Shown in pieces: positions 34,377 to 43,123 of a stretch of DNA of 64,000 nucleotides (position 1 is its first letter; every line of letters begins with the position of its first letter). Both the position numbers and the translations under genes were made by a program. Source of the stretch: CBDFLA01 sp965248915 (GTDB taxonomy: Bacteria; Pseudomonadota; Alphaproteobacteria; M2410); assembly GCA_965248915.1 (NCBI GenBank), contig OZ252216.1, positions 992,001 to 1,056,000 of the forward strand, given 5' to 3'. A model generated the notes under the pieces. The model ran no database searches and was not told where the DNA came from. It was given only the letters and a program-made list of their open reading frames with translations.

Positions 34377-34904
34377 TGGCAGAACCAGTGTCTCTTCCAT
34401 TTGGCCGCATGGAACGAAACCAAATTTCTGGTATGTCACCAAGGCTCTTGGGTGATCAAGCGTACATGTCTGCAAGTGCACGCGCGAGGGACCTCTTTCC
34501 CATGCGCGGCGAATAGCTGCGTTTAGGAGAAAGCCTCCAAGCCCGTTGCCGAGATTGGATTTGGTCAATCCGATAAAGGAAATTTCAACGTCCGGCATCT
34601 TCTTGAAGTTGAGTTCAAAGTAACCAGCCGGTGCGCCATCTCGGTAGAGAACAAAGATCTCAACATCGTCATGATGAACAATCTCTGCAAGTTCTTCATC
34701 GCTCACCAACTTGCGGCTAATCCAGTCATAATCGCCGCCAACCTCATCAAAGAGAAAACGGTAGAAGGGGATTGGTATGTTGGTCACTTTCATCAGCGCA
34801 AAGCGCCCAATGTCGGGCGGATGCGCCGGGGAAAGGTGTGGATCCTCGGTCATCTCCAAAAACGTGACGGTAGTCTGGATTTCCTTAGGCAAGAGGCGCC
34901 TCAA
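34371..34904 (-). CDS. GNAT family N-acetyltransferase
   Basis: A 177-residue acetyltransferase. The acetyl-CoA site is in SNLGNGLGGFLLNAAIRRAWERG, with VHLQTCTLDHPRALVTYQKFGFVPCG after it and PAGYFELNF before. The substrate is unknown. It overlaps sseA by 4 nt (34901-34904) and is last in the minus-strand run that starts with cfa. Confidence 0.88.
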   Translation of the reverse strand: MRRLLPKEIQTTVTFLEMTEDPHLSPAHPPDIGRFALMKVTNIPIPFYRFLFDEVGGDYDWISRKLVSDEELAEIVHHDDVEIFVLYRDGAPAGYFELNFKKMPDVEISFIGLTKSNLGNGLGGFLLNAAIRRAWERGPSRVHLQTCTLDHPRALVTYQKFGFVPCGQMEETLVLPD

Positions 34905-35749
34905 ACATCAATGGGCGTGTCTTCTCGTGAACCCCATTCGGCCCACGAACCATCATAAAGGGCAACGGATCGATGACCGATCAGACTAAGGCCGAGATAG
35001 AGCACCGCAGCCGTTACACCAGAACCGCACGACGTGATTGCAGGGCGGCTGGAATCATATCCCGCCGCGTCAAATGCCTCTCGCAGCTCACTCTCGCTTT
35101 TCATGGTCTTGTCATCATTCAGCAAGGACGAGAACGGTAAGCAGAGGCTGCCTGGAATGTGTCCGCTTCGCAGGTCCGCACGAGGCTCTGGTTCCGTGCC
35201 TTCAAATCGTCCATTACTTCTCGCATCGAAAACTTGCTCCCTGCCGGTTTCAATGTTTCGCAAAACCTGATTGGAATCACGGATAAGAAGATTGTTGCGC
35301 CTTGCTGTATAATGACGTTCGCGCGGCATCGGCGCCATGTCGGATAGGGGGCGATTTTCGGCCTTCCATTTTGGCAGGCCGCCATCGAGCACGGCCACGT
35401 CCTCGTGGCCCATCGTCTTGAACATCCACCATGCGCGCGCTGCACTAAACAGACCGGCCCCATCGTAGACCACAACACGGTTGCCGTCTCCAATGCCCAA
35501 CTTTCTCATACGGCTCGCGAACTTCGCTGCGCTCGGGAGCATGTGCGGGACGCCGTCTACATTGTCGCAGATATCATCAAGATCAAAGAAAATCGCATTT
35601 GGAATGTGTTCCGCTTCATACTCGGCGCGTGCGTCGCGACTTTCGCTTGGCAGATACCAGGAGGCATCGACGATACGAACATCTGGTGCGTTTAAGTGTT
35701 CAGCAAGCCAATCCGTACTGACCAAGAGTGTCGTGTCACTATGTGGCAT
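34901..35749 (-). CDS. sseA: 3-mercaptopyruvate sulfurtransferase
   Basis: A 282-residue two-domain rhodanese. The active-site loop of the second domain is CGSGVTA with the cysteine at 241, the form typical of mercaptopyruvate sulfurtransferase rather than thiosulfate sulfurtransferase (CRKGVTA). The first domain is catalytically silent. It hands sulfur from 3-mercaptopyruvate to thiols or cyanide. It lies 21 bp after cysK, so sulfur metabolism genes are grouped here. Confidence 0.92.
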   Translation of the reverse strand: MPHSDTTLLVSTDWLAEHLNAPDVRIVDASWYLPSESRDARAEYEAEHIPNAIFFDLDDICDNVDGVPHMLPSAAKFASRMRKLGIGDGNRVVVYDGAGLFSAARAWWMFKTMGHEDVAVLDGGLPKWKAENRPLSDMAPMPRERHYTARRNNLLIRDSNQVLRNIETGREQVFDARSNGRFEGTEPEPRADLRSGHIPGSLCLPFSSLLNDDKTMKSESELREAFDAAGYDSSRPAITSCGSGVTAAVLYLGLSLIGHRSVALYDGSWAEWGSREDTPIDV

Positions 35750-35770
35750 TGGTTTTCCCGTATTGGTGTC

Positions 35771-36775
35771 TTAGCGGTCCAGCCATTCAGGTGTCGGCAA
35801 CCCCTTCTCTTTGAGGAAGGACGGGTTGAATAACTTGGTAATATAGCGGTTCCCATAGTCGCATAGGACCGTCACAATTGTATGACCCGGGCCGAGGTCT
35901 TTTGCAAGCCGAATGGCACCGCCAACGTTGATGCCCGTCGATCCCCCCATGCACAGCCCTTCATGCTTCAAAAGGTCGAAGATGATGGGCAGAGCTTCCG
36001 TGTCCGGGATCTGGTAGGCATCATCAATCGTGATCCCTTCCAGGTTGGCGGTGATGCGACCGTTGCCGATACCCTCGGTGATCGAGTTACCTTCGGCTTT
36101 TAGCTCGCCATTCTTATAGTGGTTAAACAATGCAGACCCCATGGGATCGGAGAGGCAAATGCGTATGTCTGGGTTTCTTTCTTTGAGCGCTAGCGAGACG
36201 CCCCCGAGTGTACCACCCGTTCCAATGGCGCAAACAAAGCCGTCAACCTTGCCTTCTGTCTGCGTCCAAATTTCCGGTCCCGTTCCATCAACATGCGCTT
36301 GTCTGTTGGCAACATTGTCAAACTGGTTGGCCCATATGGCGCCGTTTGGTTGTTCTCCCGCCAACTTTTCGGCGAGGCGACCGGAGTATTTCACATAGTT
36401 GTTAGGGTCCTTGTAGGGTACAGCGGGAACTTCAATCAGTTCAGCACCGCACAGACGAAGCATGTCCTTCTTTTCGTCCGATTGGGTTTCAGGGATGACA
36501 ATAACCGTCTTGTAACCCAACGTATTGCCGATAACAGCCAAGCCGATTCCTGTGTTGCCTGCGGTACCTTCAACAATGGTTCCGCCAGGGCGCAAGTCGC
36601 CGCGTGCCACCGCGTCACGAATGATATAGAGCGCGGCGCGATCTTTTACAGATTGGCCTGGATTGAGGAACTCGGCCTTTCCCAAAATTGTGCATCCGGT
36701 AACTTCCGAAGCCTTCTTTAGAACGATCAGCGGTGTGTTGCCGATCAATGAGATCATGTCGGTGTGAAATTCCAT
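35771..36775 (-). CDS. cysK: Cysteine synthase A
   Basis: A 334-residue O-acetylserine sulfhydrylase of PLP fold type II. The Schiff-base lysine is in PGQSVKDRAALYIIRDA; the phosphate loop is GTGGTLGG and the substrate loop EGTAGNTGIGLAVIGN. The ATG at 36775 begins MEFHTDMISLIGNTPLI, the normal family start. The family's usual TSGNTG reads TAGNTG, as in the longer cysteine-synthase branch of Alphaproteobacteria. It sits between the Nudix gene and sseA. Confidence 0.92.
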   Translation of the reverse strand: MEFHTDMISLIGNTPLIVLKKASEVTGCTILGKAEFLNPGQSVKDRAALYIIRDAVARGDLRPGGTIVEGTAGNTGIGLAVIGNTLGYKTVIVIPETQSDEKKDMLRLCGAELIEVPAVPYKDPNNYVKYSGRLAEKLAGEQPNGAIWANQFDNVANRQAHVDGTGPEIWTQTEGKVDGFVCAIGTGGTLGGVSLALKERNPDIRICLSDPMGSALFNHYKNGELKAEGNSITEGIGNGRITANLEGITIDDAYQIPDTEALPIIFDLLKHEGLCMGGSTGINVGGAIRLAKDLGPGHTIVTVLCDYGNRYITKLFNPSFLKEKGLPTPEWLDR

Positions 36776-36869
36776 GGAGTTTCTTCTGATCAATTCAATT
36801 GGATGATAGGTTTCCTGTGCGCATTGCAAATTAGGCGGCCCATGATGCCTGTTCAAGCGGCTGCAAGCA

Positions 36870-37511
36870 TTATTGTGACCATTGCCCAGTCAAACGTTCA
36901 CGGTTGGCCTCTAGCCATAGGAGGCAAAGCGTTGTTGGGGCTGACACAATGCGCCCGTCTCGGGTCGCAGACAGAGCTTCAACTAACGAAACTGTGAACG
37001 CGCGAATATCTTCCCCTTCACTATCCAGTCCAAAAACTCCACCAGCTCCGCTCAGGTCAGCCTTCCCACAGAAATAGGTAATGTGCTCTGCAAAAATGCC
37101 TGGCGATTGATAGAAGCCCCCAATCTCTTCTATCTCGCCGACCTTACAGCCAGCTTCCTCGATGGCTTCTCGGCGGGCTACGTCGGAGGCACTCTCACCC
37201 TGGTCGATACGCCCGGCGATACACTCAAAGATCCATGGTTTGTTTTCGCGCACGAACGGCGCCACACGGATTTGTTCAATGAGCAAAACCTTCTGGCTCA
37301 CCGGATCGAAGGGAATGATCATGACGGCATCGCCTGAGGAGAACAATTCACGGGTGACGTTTGGTGAACGACCGCCATCAAACCGTTCGTGATTGAAAGT
37401 CAACTTTCGAACGTTGGCATAGCCTTGATATACAGTCTCATCACGCTCAACCGTCAACGCATCTTTGCCAAAGGGCCAAGTCGCCATAGGGTCATTGTTG
37501 AATTCTGTCAC
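36870..37511 (-). CDS. Nudix hydrolase, ADP-ribose pyrophosphatase type
   Basis: A 213-residue Nudix protein with a perfect Nudix box: G-RIDQG-E-SASDVAR-RE-AI-EE-AGC. The surrounding VLLIEQIRVAPFV and YQSPGIFAEHITYFCGKADL match ADP-sugar/ADP-ribose pyrophosphatases. I place the start at GTG 37511 because GAGG lies five bases upstream; TTG at 37577 and ATG at 37487 are alternatives. It lies between cfa and cysK on the same strand. Confidence 0.87.
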   Translation of the reverse strand: MTEFNNDPMATWPFGKDALTVERDETVYQGYANVRKLTFNHERFDGGRSPNVTRELFSSGDAVMIIPFDPVSQKVLLIEQIRVAPFVRENKPWIFECIAGRIDQGESASDVARREAIEEAGCKVGEIEEIGGFYQSPGIFAEHITYFCGKADLSGAGGVFGLDSEGEDIRAFTVSLVEALSATRDGRIVSAPTTLCLLWLEANRERLTGQWSQ

Positions 37512-37593
37512 GGGGGCCTCTGTTAAGACAGGAGAATAGATCAATCGTCTTGTGTCAGGCGATCGCCAAATTGACAAGAAGAAAGGGAAGTAC

Positions 37594-38865
37594 TTACTTC
37601 GTCAACACTATCTGCGTGACATCAATGCTTCGTGCGCGAAAGCCCGCCTCGCAATAGGACAGGTAGTAGTGCCACAATCTCTTGAAGCGGTCGTCAAATC
37701 CGAGAGGCTTGATTTGGGACCAGCTAGCAAGGAACCGCTCCCGCCATTCAGAAAGCGTCGCTGCATAGTCGAGACCGAAATTGACATTGTCGACCCATTT
37801 GAGGCCTGCCTCCTTTACTTGGTCGAGCAAAGCAGCGGGCGATGGCAGCATGCCGCCCGGGAAGATGTAGCGTTGAATGAAATCGGGTTTAAGGCGGTAA
37901 GACGCGAAGTATTCATCCTTGATTGTAATGATTTGGAGGGCCGCTCTTCCACCTGGCTTCAAGGCATCGCGAATTTTGGAAAAATACGCCGGCCAGTAGG
38001 ATTCCCCGACCGCTTCAAACATCTCGATTGAGACAACCGCATCAAAGGTTTCATCCACATCACGGTAATCTTGAAATCGTAAAGTGACCCGGTCACTCAA
38101 GCCGGCGTCGGCAATACGCTTCTGCGCAAAGGCGAGCTGTTCCTTGCTGATGGTGATGCCGGTTACTTTGCAACCGATCTCTCTGGCCGCGAACTCGGCG
38201 AAACCGCCCCAACCGCAACCGATCTCAAGAACCGAGGAGTTTTTCGTAATCCCGGCACTCTCTGCCAAGCTTCGATACTTATTGAGTTGTGCTTCGGAAA
38301 GCGGAACGTCGCGTCTGTCGAACTTGGCGGACGAATAGGTCATCGTTTTATCAAGCCACTGCTTGTAAAATTCATTGCCAAGATCGTAGTGCGCGTGAAT
38401 GTTTCGCTTCGAACCTCTTTTCGTATTGCGACGGAAGAAGTGAAGCATGCGTTGCACAAACCGAACAACGAAGTTGCCTTGCAGGTCCTGTTCGATTTCG
38501 TCGATGTTGTTAGCGAACACCAGAAGAAGGTCAGTCAAGTCTGGGCTGTTCCATTCTCTTGCCATGTAACCTTCCGCAAATCCGATTCCGCCATTGCGTG
38601 CAATACGCATGGCGAACTTGAAACTATCGACCACCAACACGCCTTCGGCGCCAGGCGTCGTTCCTTCAAAGCGAAAGGCACGCCCGTCAGGCAATAGGAC
38701 CACGAGGCTTCCCCACCTGATTTTGGTCAACATTCGAAAGACCATGCGAAGCCAGGGGGAAAGTCCATTCAATGTAGCCAGATTGGTGCGGTCGACGCGC
38801 ACGATATCGTTTGGAAGAGCGAACGCCGCCGTTTCTGGCTGATGAGTGTCGATCAGTTGCGACAT
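37594..38865 (-). CDS. cfa: Cyclopropane-fatty-acyl-phospholipid synthase
   Basis: A 423-residue S-adenosylmethionine-dependent enzyme that adds a methylene bridge to unsaturated membrane fatty acids. The SAM site is VLEIGCGWGGFAEFAA, preceded by HAHYDLGNEFYKQWLD and TYSSAKF and followed by SIEMFEAVGESYW. GGAGAG six or seven bases before the ATG at 38865 decides the start; the longer frame at 38967 has no support. It is the first gene of the run ending with the GNAT. Confidence 0.93.
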   Translation of the reverse strand: MSQLIDTHQPETAAFALPNDIVRVDRTNLATLNGLSPWLRMVFRMLTKIRWGSLVVLLPDGRAFRFEGTTPGAEGVLVVDSFKFAMRIARNGGIGFAEGYMAREWNSPDLTDLLLVFANNIDEIEQDLQGNFVVRFVQRMLHFFRRNTKRGSKRNIHAHYDLGNEFYKQWLDKTMTYSSAKFDRRDVPLSEAQLNKYRSLAESAGITKNSSVLEIGCGWGGFAEFAAREIGCKVTGITISKEQLAFAQKRIADAGLSDRVTLRFQDYRDVDETFDAVVSIEMFEAVGESYWPAYFSKIRDALKPGGRAALQIITIKDEYFASYRLKPDFIQRYIFPGGMLPSPAALLDQVKEAGLKWVDNVNFGLDYAATLSEWRERFLASWSQIKPLGFDDRFKRLWHYYLSYCEAGFRARSIDVTQIVLTK

Positions 38866-39117
38866 AAGGGTCTCTCCGGAAATTGGAAATTGAAGAGGTA
38901 CGCCAAACTCAGCCAATAGAAATATTGCTGTTTGCCCACGTTTTTTCAAGTCAAGGGATCGTGACAATCGCGTCTATGTCGTTTTGGAGGGGAGTAATCA
39001 TCAAAACACACGTTTCTCTGTTCTTTTTCAACCCATCATGTATACTTTCCTACTGATGCTCGCTTAGGGCTGCGTCTGCGAGGCGTAGAGATGCGCGAAG
39101 GATAAGGAGGAAGTCTG

Positions 39118-39537
39118 ATGCGCTCAACGAAACATCCTGTAGATCTTCATGTTGGTGCGCAGATAAAGTTGCGCCGTGGCTTAATGGGGCTCAGCCAGAC
39201 TGACTTGGCAAAGGGCCTTGGTATTACATTTCAACAGGTTCAAAAGTACGAGAATGGTGCCAACCGGGTCGGCGCCAGTAGGCTTTTTGAGATCGCACAG
39301 ATCCTAGGCGTGTCCGTTCAATACTTCTACGAAGGAGCGCAAGATGAATCGAGGCGTTCTCCCCTGGATTCTAAAGTTGAGGGTCCTGATAGACTCGAAG
39401 ATTTCATACGAAGCCCAATGGGGATTGACATTTGCCGTGCCTTCGTACGGATCGAAGACCCAGAACTCAAATCCAGATTGGCGAAACTTGTCAAAACGGT
39501 AAGTGAGTCGCAAGAAGGTAATCGGGGGCATCCCTAG
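39118..39537 (+). CDS. XRE family transcriptional regulator
   Basis: A 139-residue helix-turn-helix protein of the common alphaproteobacterial type (VGAQIKLRRGLMGLSQTDLAKGLGITFQQVQKYENGANRVGASRLFEIAQIL) with a short C-terminal tail. AAGGAGGAAG lies just before the ATG. A TATACT hexamer at 39041-39046 may be its -10 box; no good -35 precedes it. Its targets are unknown and no neighbour suggests one. Confidence 0.9.
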   Translation: MRSTKHPVDLHVGAQIKLRRGLMGLSQTDLAKGLGITFQQVQKYENGANRVGASRLFEIAQILGVSVQYFYEGAQDESRRSPLDSKVEGPDRLEDFIRSPMGIDICRAFVRIEDPELKSRLAKLVKTVSESQEGNRGHP

Positions 39538-39549
39538 CAAGCGACCAAT

Positions 39550-39577
39550 CAATCCGAATTGGCATTCAATCGGATTG
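39550..39577. terminator. Stem-loop between convergent XRE and secreted-protein genes
   Basis: CAATCCGA (39550-39557) pairs with TCGGATTG (39570-39577) around a 12-nt loop. It begins 13 bp after the XRE stop and overlaps the end of the convergent gene. There is no T-run, so the terminator role is tentative. Confidence 0.35.
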
Positions 39578-39970
39578 GCACGTATACTGACAGTCACCTG
39601 GTTGGTCGGACTTACACTCGTTGTAGCCGAAACAGTCCCCATCGTCGCAATCGTTGCTCTCTTGCCAGGGTCCTGAGTTCGGTTGACAATTGTACACGAA
39701 ATCATAATTGGCCATCAGCCGCGCGACACGGAGCTCGCCAGCGTCTCGATACAAATATCGACAATCAGGTTCAGATTGGAACACGGCTTTTTGGAACTTC
39801 TCGACTTTCGAGTAGTTCGGTTTATCCGCATATGGAGCATGGAAATTGCGGCTGTAGCTCATGGATTTGATCTGGGAAACGGTCGGGCACTGCAAAGTCA
39901 CAGATCCGGCAGCTTGCGCGGCGCCGATCATCATCGTCAGAAAAAGAAAAACGACGCAAACAATCTTCAT
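39566..39970 (-). CDS. Small secreted cysteine-rich protein, unknown family
   Basis: A 134-residue protein with a strong signal peptide (MKIVCVVFLFLTMMIGAAQA). The mature part has about eight cysteines, six of them in the last 50 residues (CRYL, VYNCQ, DCDDGDCFGYNEC, DCQYTC), which suggests disulfides in the periplasm. I do not recognise the family. The ATG at 39970 is chosen because it begins the signal peptide. It is divergent from the lipoprotein-like gene at 40191. Confidence 0.65.
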   Translation of the reverse strand: MKIVCVVFLFLTMMIGAAQAAGSVTLQCPTVSQIKSMSYSRNFHAPYADKPNYSKVEKFQKAVFQSEPDCRYLYRDAGELRVARLMANYDFVYNCQPNSGPWQESNDCDDGDCFGYNECKSDQPGDCQYTCQSD

Positions 39971-40190
39971 GATCAGTGTCCCCACACAGCGATCTGAATA
40001 TTCCGTTGTAATTCTAGATGTTTGGCAGCCCAAAATCCATGACATTGATCAAAAAGGTGATCGCTAGGCCTTTCGGGGCGCTGTTTGAATCGTTCCGATT
40101 GCCTCACCGCCATGTCGCGTGGACTTGAAAGCGTATCAAATATAGGGTGGCATGGAGGGCCCAGTCGAACGAAAGAACAGAGAAGGTCAT

Positions 40191-40796
40191 ATGATCCAGA
40201 AGAGAAACGTCAATATGGCAATTGTGCTATGCGCGACATGGCTGACAAACTCCTGCGCCGCAACAAATCTCAAATCAGACGCAGAATTCGGACCCAACGA
40301 TCAAAACGGACTCATTGCGGTGGGTATCACATCACGTGTGTCGCCGGATCAAAGACTGGAACTAGTGATCACCAAATTCAATCCTGAAACATTGCGCGCC
40401 GATGACAGTACGCTGTCGCCGGGACGGCTCATCAATGTTCGGGTGGCGCCGACTGAAGAAGAGGTCCAATACTCAATCGTGAAAGTGAAGCCCGGCCTCT
40501 ATGCAATTAGCGCTGTCAATTTCATGCCTGGCGGATACCCGAAGAAAACCCGCCAGACGCACCTTTGCGAGTCCGTCTACTTCGATGTCAAACCAGGGAA
40601 AGTAACTTACATAGGAGATCACCAGGTTGAGCCGGGTCCGCCCTCCAGTGTTTCGTCCCTTGGTGCCTCAGAAGAAGATGCGTCCTGGTATGTCAGCACA
40701 CTTCCCAACGTGACAGCAGAACTCGTTGTCGCGCCGCTGACGTCAACAAAGCTCATCTCTAAACCACTATTCCAAAAAGAGAAGAACTGCGATTAA
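40191..40796 (+). CDS. Hypothetical exported protein, possible lipoprotein
   Basis: A 201-residue protein. AGAAGG four bases before the ATG at 40191 fixes the start. The N-terminal hydrophobic stretch MAIVLCATWLTNSCAAT may be a lipoprotein signal, though the residue three before the cysteine is Thr, not the usual Leu. The remainder is beta-rich with no motif I know (SIVKVKPGLYAISAVNF, VYFDVKPGKVTYIGDH), reminiscent of small outer-membrane or periplasmic lipoproteins. No operon partner. Confidence 0.65.
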   Translation: MIQKRNVNMAIVLCATWLTNSCAATNLKSDAEFGPNDQNGLIAVGITSRVSPDQRLELVITKFNPETLRADDSTLSPGRLINVRVAPTEEEVQYSIVKVKPGLYAISAVNFMPGGYPKKTRQTHLCESVYFDVKPGKVTYIGDHQVEPGPPSSVSSLGASEEDASWYVSTLPNVTAELVVAPLTSTKLISKPLFQKEKNCD

Positions 40797-41357
40797 GGAG
40801 CGAACGTCGCCCGCGCAACCAATTGAAACATATCGGGTCAGGACCCTAAATCTCCCACGAGATCCATGCCGCTCATGATCTCTTGGTGACCATCAATTTT
40901 GACTTGCCGCATGAGAAAGAGTGAGGCGAAGGTGAAGGTTGCGAAGATCAAGAAGAGCTGCTGGAAGGAGAAAAACTCCCGCCCGGTCCCAAGCAGCGAC
41001 GAGCCGCCCACATAGCCGACATTTCCATTTCGCGGGCAAAGGTACGTCCCTCCAAGCCCGCAGTCGTACCAGCAATACCAACCGCAAACACGACGGCCTA
41101 TTCAGACAGGTTGGCTGTGTGAACGGTCAGCGGGCGGTGTTGCTCCTTGGTTTCGAGGTGGTACCTATGGAACTGACTACTCGTGTATGCAGGAATGCCG
41201 CAGGCCACCCAGCGAGGGTTGGGTAAAATTCCGCTGCGTGCCTCAGTACTACTAGACATCGGTGTCTTGTTGTTTTTCTCGCGAGGTCTCCTCACAAAAC
41301 AAAAAAAGGCCAGAAGGGGTTTCCCTCTGGCCTCTCTCTTAGGCTTTCGCCTCAAAT
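40797..41357. other. 560-bp gap with a worn minus-strand reading frame
   Basis: No convincing gene. On the minus strand, 40838-41101 stays open for 87 codons but has no ATG until near its end; a GTG about 52 codons from the stop is the only useful start. The frame codes a cysteine/tryptophan-rich patch and then a good membrane helix (FFSFQQLFLIFATFTFASLFLM). I take it as the remains of a membrane-protein gene or a short unannotated peptide. The right end holds the tRNA-Asn terminator. Confidence 0.4.
41301..41332 (-). terminator. Rho-independent terminator of tRNA-Asn
   Basis: On the minus strand GGCCAGAGGG-AAA-CCCCTTCTGGCC folds into a strong hairpin (41308-41332) followed by seven T's (41301-41307). 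It starts 25 bp after the tRNA 3' end. Confidence 0.85.
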
Positions 41358-41433
41358 TGGCTCCCCAGGCCGGACTCGAACCAGCGACAAAGCGGTTAAC
41401 AGCCGCTTGCTCTACCAACTGAGCTACTGGGGA
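41358..41433 (-). tRNA. tRNA-Asn (GTT)
   Basis: A complete 76-nt tRNA with encoded CCA. Acceptor strands TCCCCAG/CTGGGGA pair fully; the anticodon loop CTGTTAA within AGCGG/CCGCT gives GTT; the T-loop is GTTCGAGTC. Confidence 0.97.
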
Positions 41434-41553
41434 TCAAAGTCACCCCCGCTGACCAAGGTCAGCGCGCATGAGCCGCATGCCTATAACAAAGTCACAGGCC
41501 ACATTCTACCCCAAAAATGCGTCGCCGCCCTGGCATTATCGGCTAAGCTGCAT

Positions 41554-41862
41554 ATGTGTTGGGAACGGGTGTCGCCAGAGGAGAGGGCTCTTTTGTCCAA
41601 AATACGCTTTAAAGGCCGCGAAGTCAGGCTGCCAAAGTCTCGAGCGCTGCGCATGACCGTTGGAATTCTATTAGTTTTGGGTGGATTCCTCTGGGTCTTG
41701 CCGTTTTTTGCGCTGTGGATGATTCCCTTAGGCCTCGTCGTTCTTTCAATTGATCTGCCCGCCGTCCGACGCTTTCGCCGTCGCTCAGAGGTTTGGGTCT
41801 TGAGACGCTGGAAAGCGGCCATAGACCGCTACAAAGGCCCCGTTCAATCCGATCCTGAATAG
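41554..41862 (+). CDS. Small membrane protein, PGPGW-like family
   Basis: A 102-residue protein with two close hydrophobic segments (MTVGILLVLGGFLWVLPFFALWMIPLGLVVLSIDL) set between basic stretches (RLPKSRALR and VRRFRRRSEVWVLRRWKAA). This layout is common among small alphaproteobacterial membrane proteins with the PGPGW-type core. The function is unknown. The frame is open back to 41407, but the upstream part overlaps tRNA-Asn, so ATG 41554 is preferred. Confidence 0.7.
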   Translation: MCWERVSPEERALLSKIRFKGREVRLPKSRALRMTVGILLVLGGFLWVLPFFALWMIPLGLVVLSIDLPAVRRFRRRSEVWVLRRWKAAIDRYKGPVQSDPE

Positions 41863-41874
41863 ATCAGATGGCAC

Positions 41875-41907
41875 AAAAAAATCGGGGCCGCTGGGTAGGC
41901 GGCCCCG
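41875..41907 (-). terminator. Rho-independent terminator downstream of tRNA-Cys
   Basis: On the minus strand the 9-bp stem CGGGGCCGC/GCGGCCCCG with a 7-nt loop (41883-41907) is followed by a run of seven T's (41875-41881). It would stop transcription coming from tRNA-Cys; the hairpin can also serve the plus-strand gene ending at 41862, but without a T-run. Confidence 0.8.
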
Positions 41908-41971
41908 GAGGTGTTGGGTAAATGGTGGGGTGTCTTCAAGGGAAGACAAGAACGAGATTGCGCCATCCGAA

Positions 41972-41987
41972 TTAACAAATGGTTAAC
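41972..41987. promoter_or_regulatory. Perfect CtrA-type motif between convergent genes
   Basis: TTAA-CAAATGG-TTAAC is a full match to the CtrA recognition sequence, and also a TTAAC/GTTAA inverted repeat. It lies between a plus-strand gene end (41862) and the tRNA-Cys 3' end (42020), where no promoter is expected. Confidence 0.4.
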
Positions 41988-42019
41988 GGCCATTTAAGGG
42001 TTTGTTCGAAGAAAGAGAG

Positions 42020-42093
42020 TGGAGGCCACGACCGGAATCGAACCGGTGTTCACGGCTTTGCAGGCCGCTGCGTAACCACTCCGCCACGTGGCC
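42020..42093 (-). tRNA. tRNA-Cys (GCA)
   Basis: A complete 74-nt tRNA with encoded CCA. Acceptor strands GGCCACG/CGTGGCC pair fully; the anticodon loop CTGCAAA gives GCA; the T-loop is GTTCGATTC. Confidence 0.97.
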
Positions 42094-42109
42094 GGGGAAG
42101 GGGTCTCGC

Positions 42110-42138
42110 GATATAGCAGGGGCCTTGCACCAAAGCAA
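42110..42138 (-). promoter_or_regulatory. Sigma-70 type promoter of tRNA-Cys
   Basis: On the minus strand TTGCTT (42133-42138) and TATATC (42110-42115) are separated by 17 bp. The -10 box ends 16 bp before the first base of tRNA-Cys. Confidence 0.65.
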
Positions 42139-42298
42139 CGCTTAGTCAGGACATTCGAAGGTGATTCTCGCACCAGGGCTGATGGTCGCAGGAGCCGCCC
42201 TGTGTGTTGTCTTCCCCGGTGGAGACGGCTATAAGCCCCGCGTGCCCATTCCAAGCAGTGGTCACTGAAATTAATAGATTCCAGGACAGACGAATGCC

Positions 42299-42952
42299 AT
42301 GACCGATAGATCTGAAGCGCGCGAAAATATGATCGAAGGACAGGTCCGGACGAATGACGTGACCGACAGTCGAATCATCGACGTAATGGGCAGGCTCCCA
42401 CGGGAGAGCTTCGTGCCTAAGTCCAAACAATCACTGGCCTATATGGGCAAGAATCTCGAAATCCGCGATGGCAGATATTTGATGGGACCACGCGCCTTTT
42501 CCAAACTGGCTCAAGAAGCCAAGGTTCAAGAAACTGATCTCGTGCTCGTTATAGGCTGCGGTGCCGGATATGCCACCGCTGTCCTGGCAGAAATTGCAGA
42601 TTCTGTTGTGGCCGTAGAATCCGATGAAACCCTTGCCGAACAGGCATCAGCCAGGCTCTCAGAACTGGGGATCGACAATGTTGCTGTGATCACAGGTCCC
42701 TTGCCAAATGGACTGCCAGATCAGGGCCCTTACGACGTCATCTTTTTCGACGGCGCCATTCCCGAACGGTGCGCAGCCATTGAGGACCAATTAAAAGAGG
42801 GTGGTCGTATGGTCGCAATCATCCAAGAAGGCCCGGTTGGCCGTGCCCATCTTATCGAGCGCGTCAGTGGCAGGATGACCGAACTGACCTGTTTCGATGC
42901 CTCGGTTCCAAACCTCCCTGGCTTTGAAAAAGAACGGGAATTCGTATTCTAA
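42299..42952 (+). CDS. Protein-L-isoaspartate O-methyltransferase family protein
   Basis: A 217-residue methyltransferase of the PCMT family, second in the window beside the true pcm at 61668. It starts ARENMIEGQVRTNDVTDSRIIDVMGRLPRESFVP and has the SAM site LVLVIGCGAGYATAVLAE and VAVESDETLAEQA. This branch, always found next to tolC in Alphaproteobacteria, has lost some catalytic features of Pcm, and its role is uncertain. It lies 171 bp before tolC. Confidence 0.88.
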   Translation: MTDRSEARENMIEGQVRTNDVTDSRIIDVMGRLPRESFVPKSKQSLAYMGKNLEIRDGRYLMGPRAFSKLAQEAKVQETDLVLVIGCGAGYATAVLAEIADSVVAVESDETLAEQASARLSELGIDNVAVITGPLPNGLPDQGPYDVIFFDGAIPERCAAIEDQLKEGGRMVAIIQEGPVGRAHLIERVSGRMTELTCFDASVPNLPGFEKEREFVF

Positions 42953-43123
42953 CCAAAATGAAATCGATGGATTTGTGCACAAATACCTGCCATCTGTGTT
43001 CAAATAGTCCATATTAGTCTTGATTCTGATTGGGGATTTTCAATAAGACGACGCGTCGCTCGATGTCAAAAATTTGGATGGAGCGTCATGATGGGGAACA
43101 TCACGGGGTCTAGGAGTCAGTAC

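Noticed and set aside
40893..41226. ORFs on both strands in the 40797-41357 gap as real genes
   Set aside because: They are arginine- or serine-rich shadow translations without ribosome sites; only a start-less membrane frame on the minus strand looks protein-like.
41358..42093. Integrated element between tRNA-Asn and tRNA-Cys
   Set aside because: No integrase or duplicated tRNA 3' end is visible; the interval holds a small conserved membrane gene and terminators.
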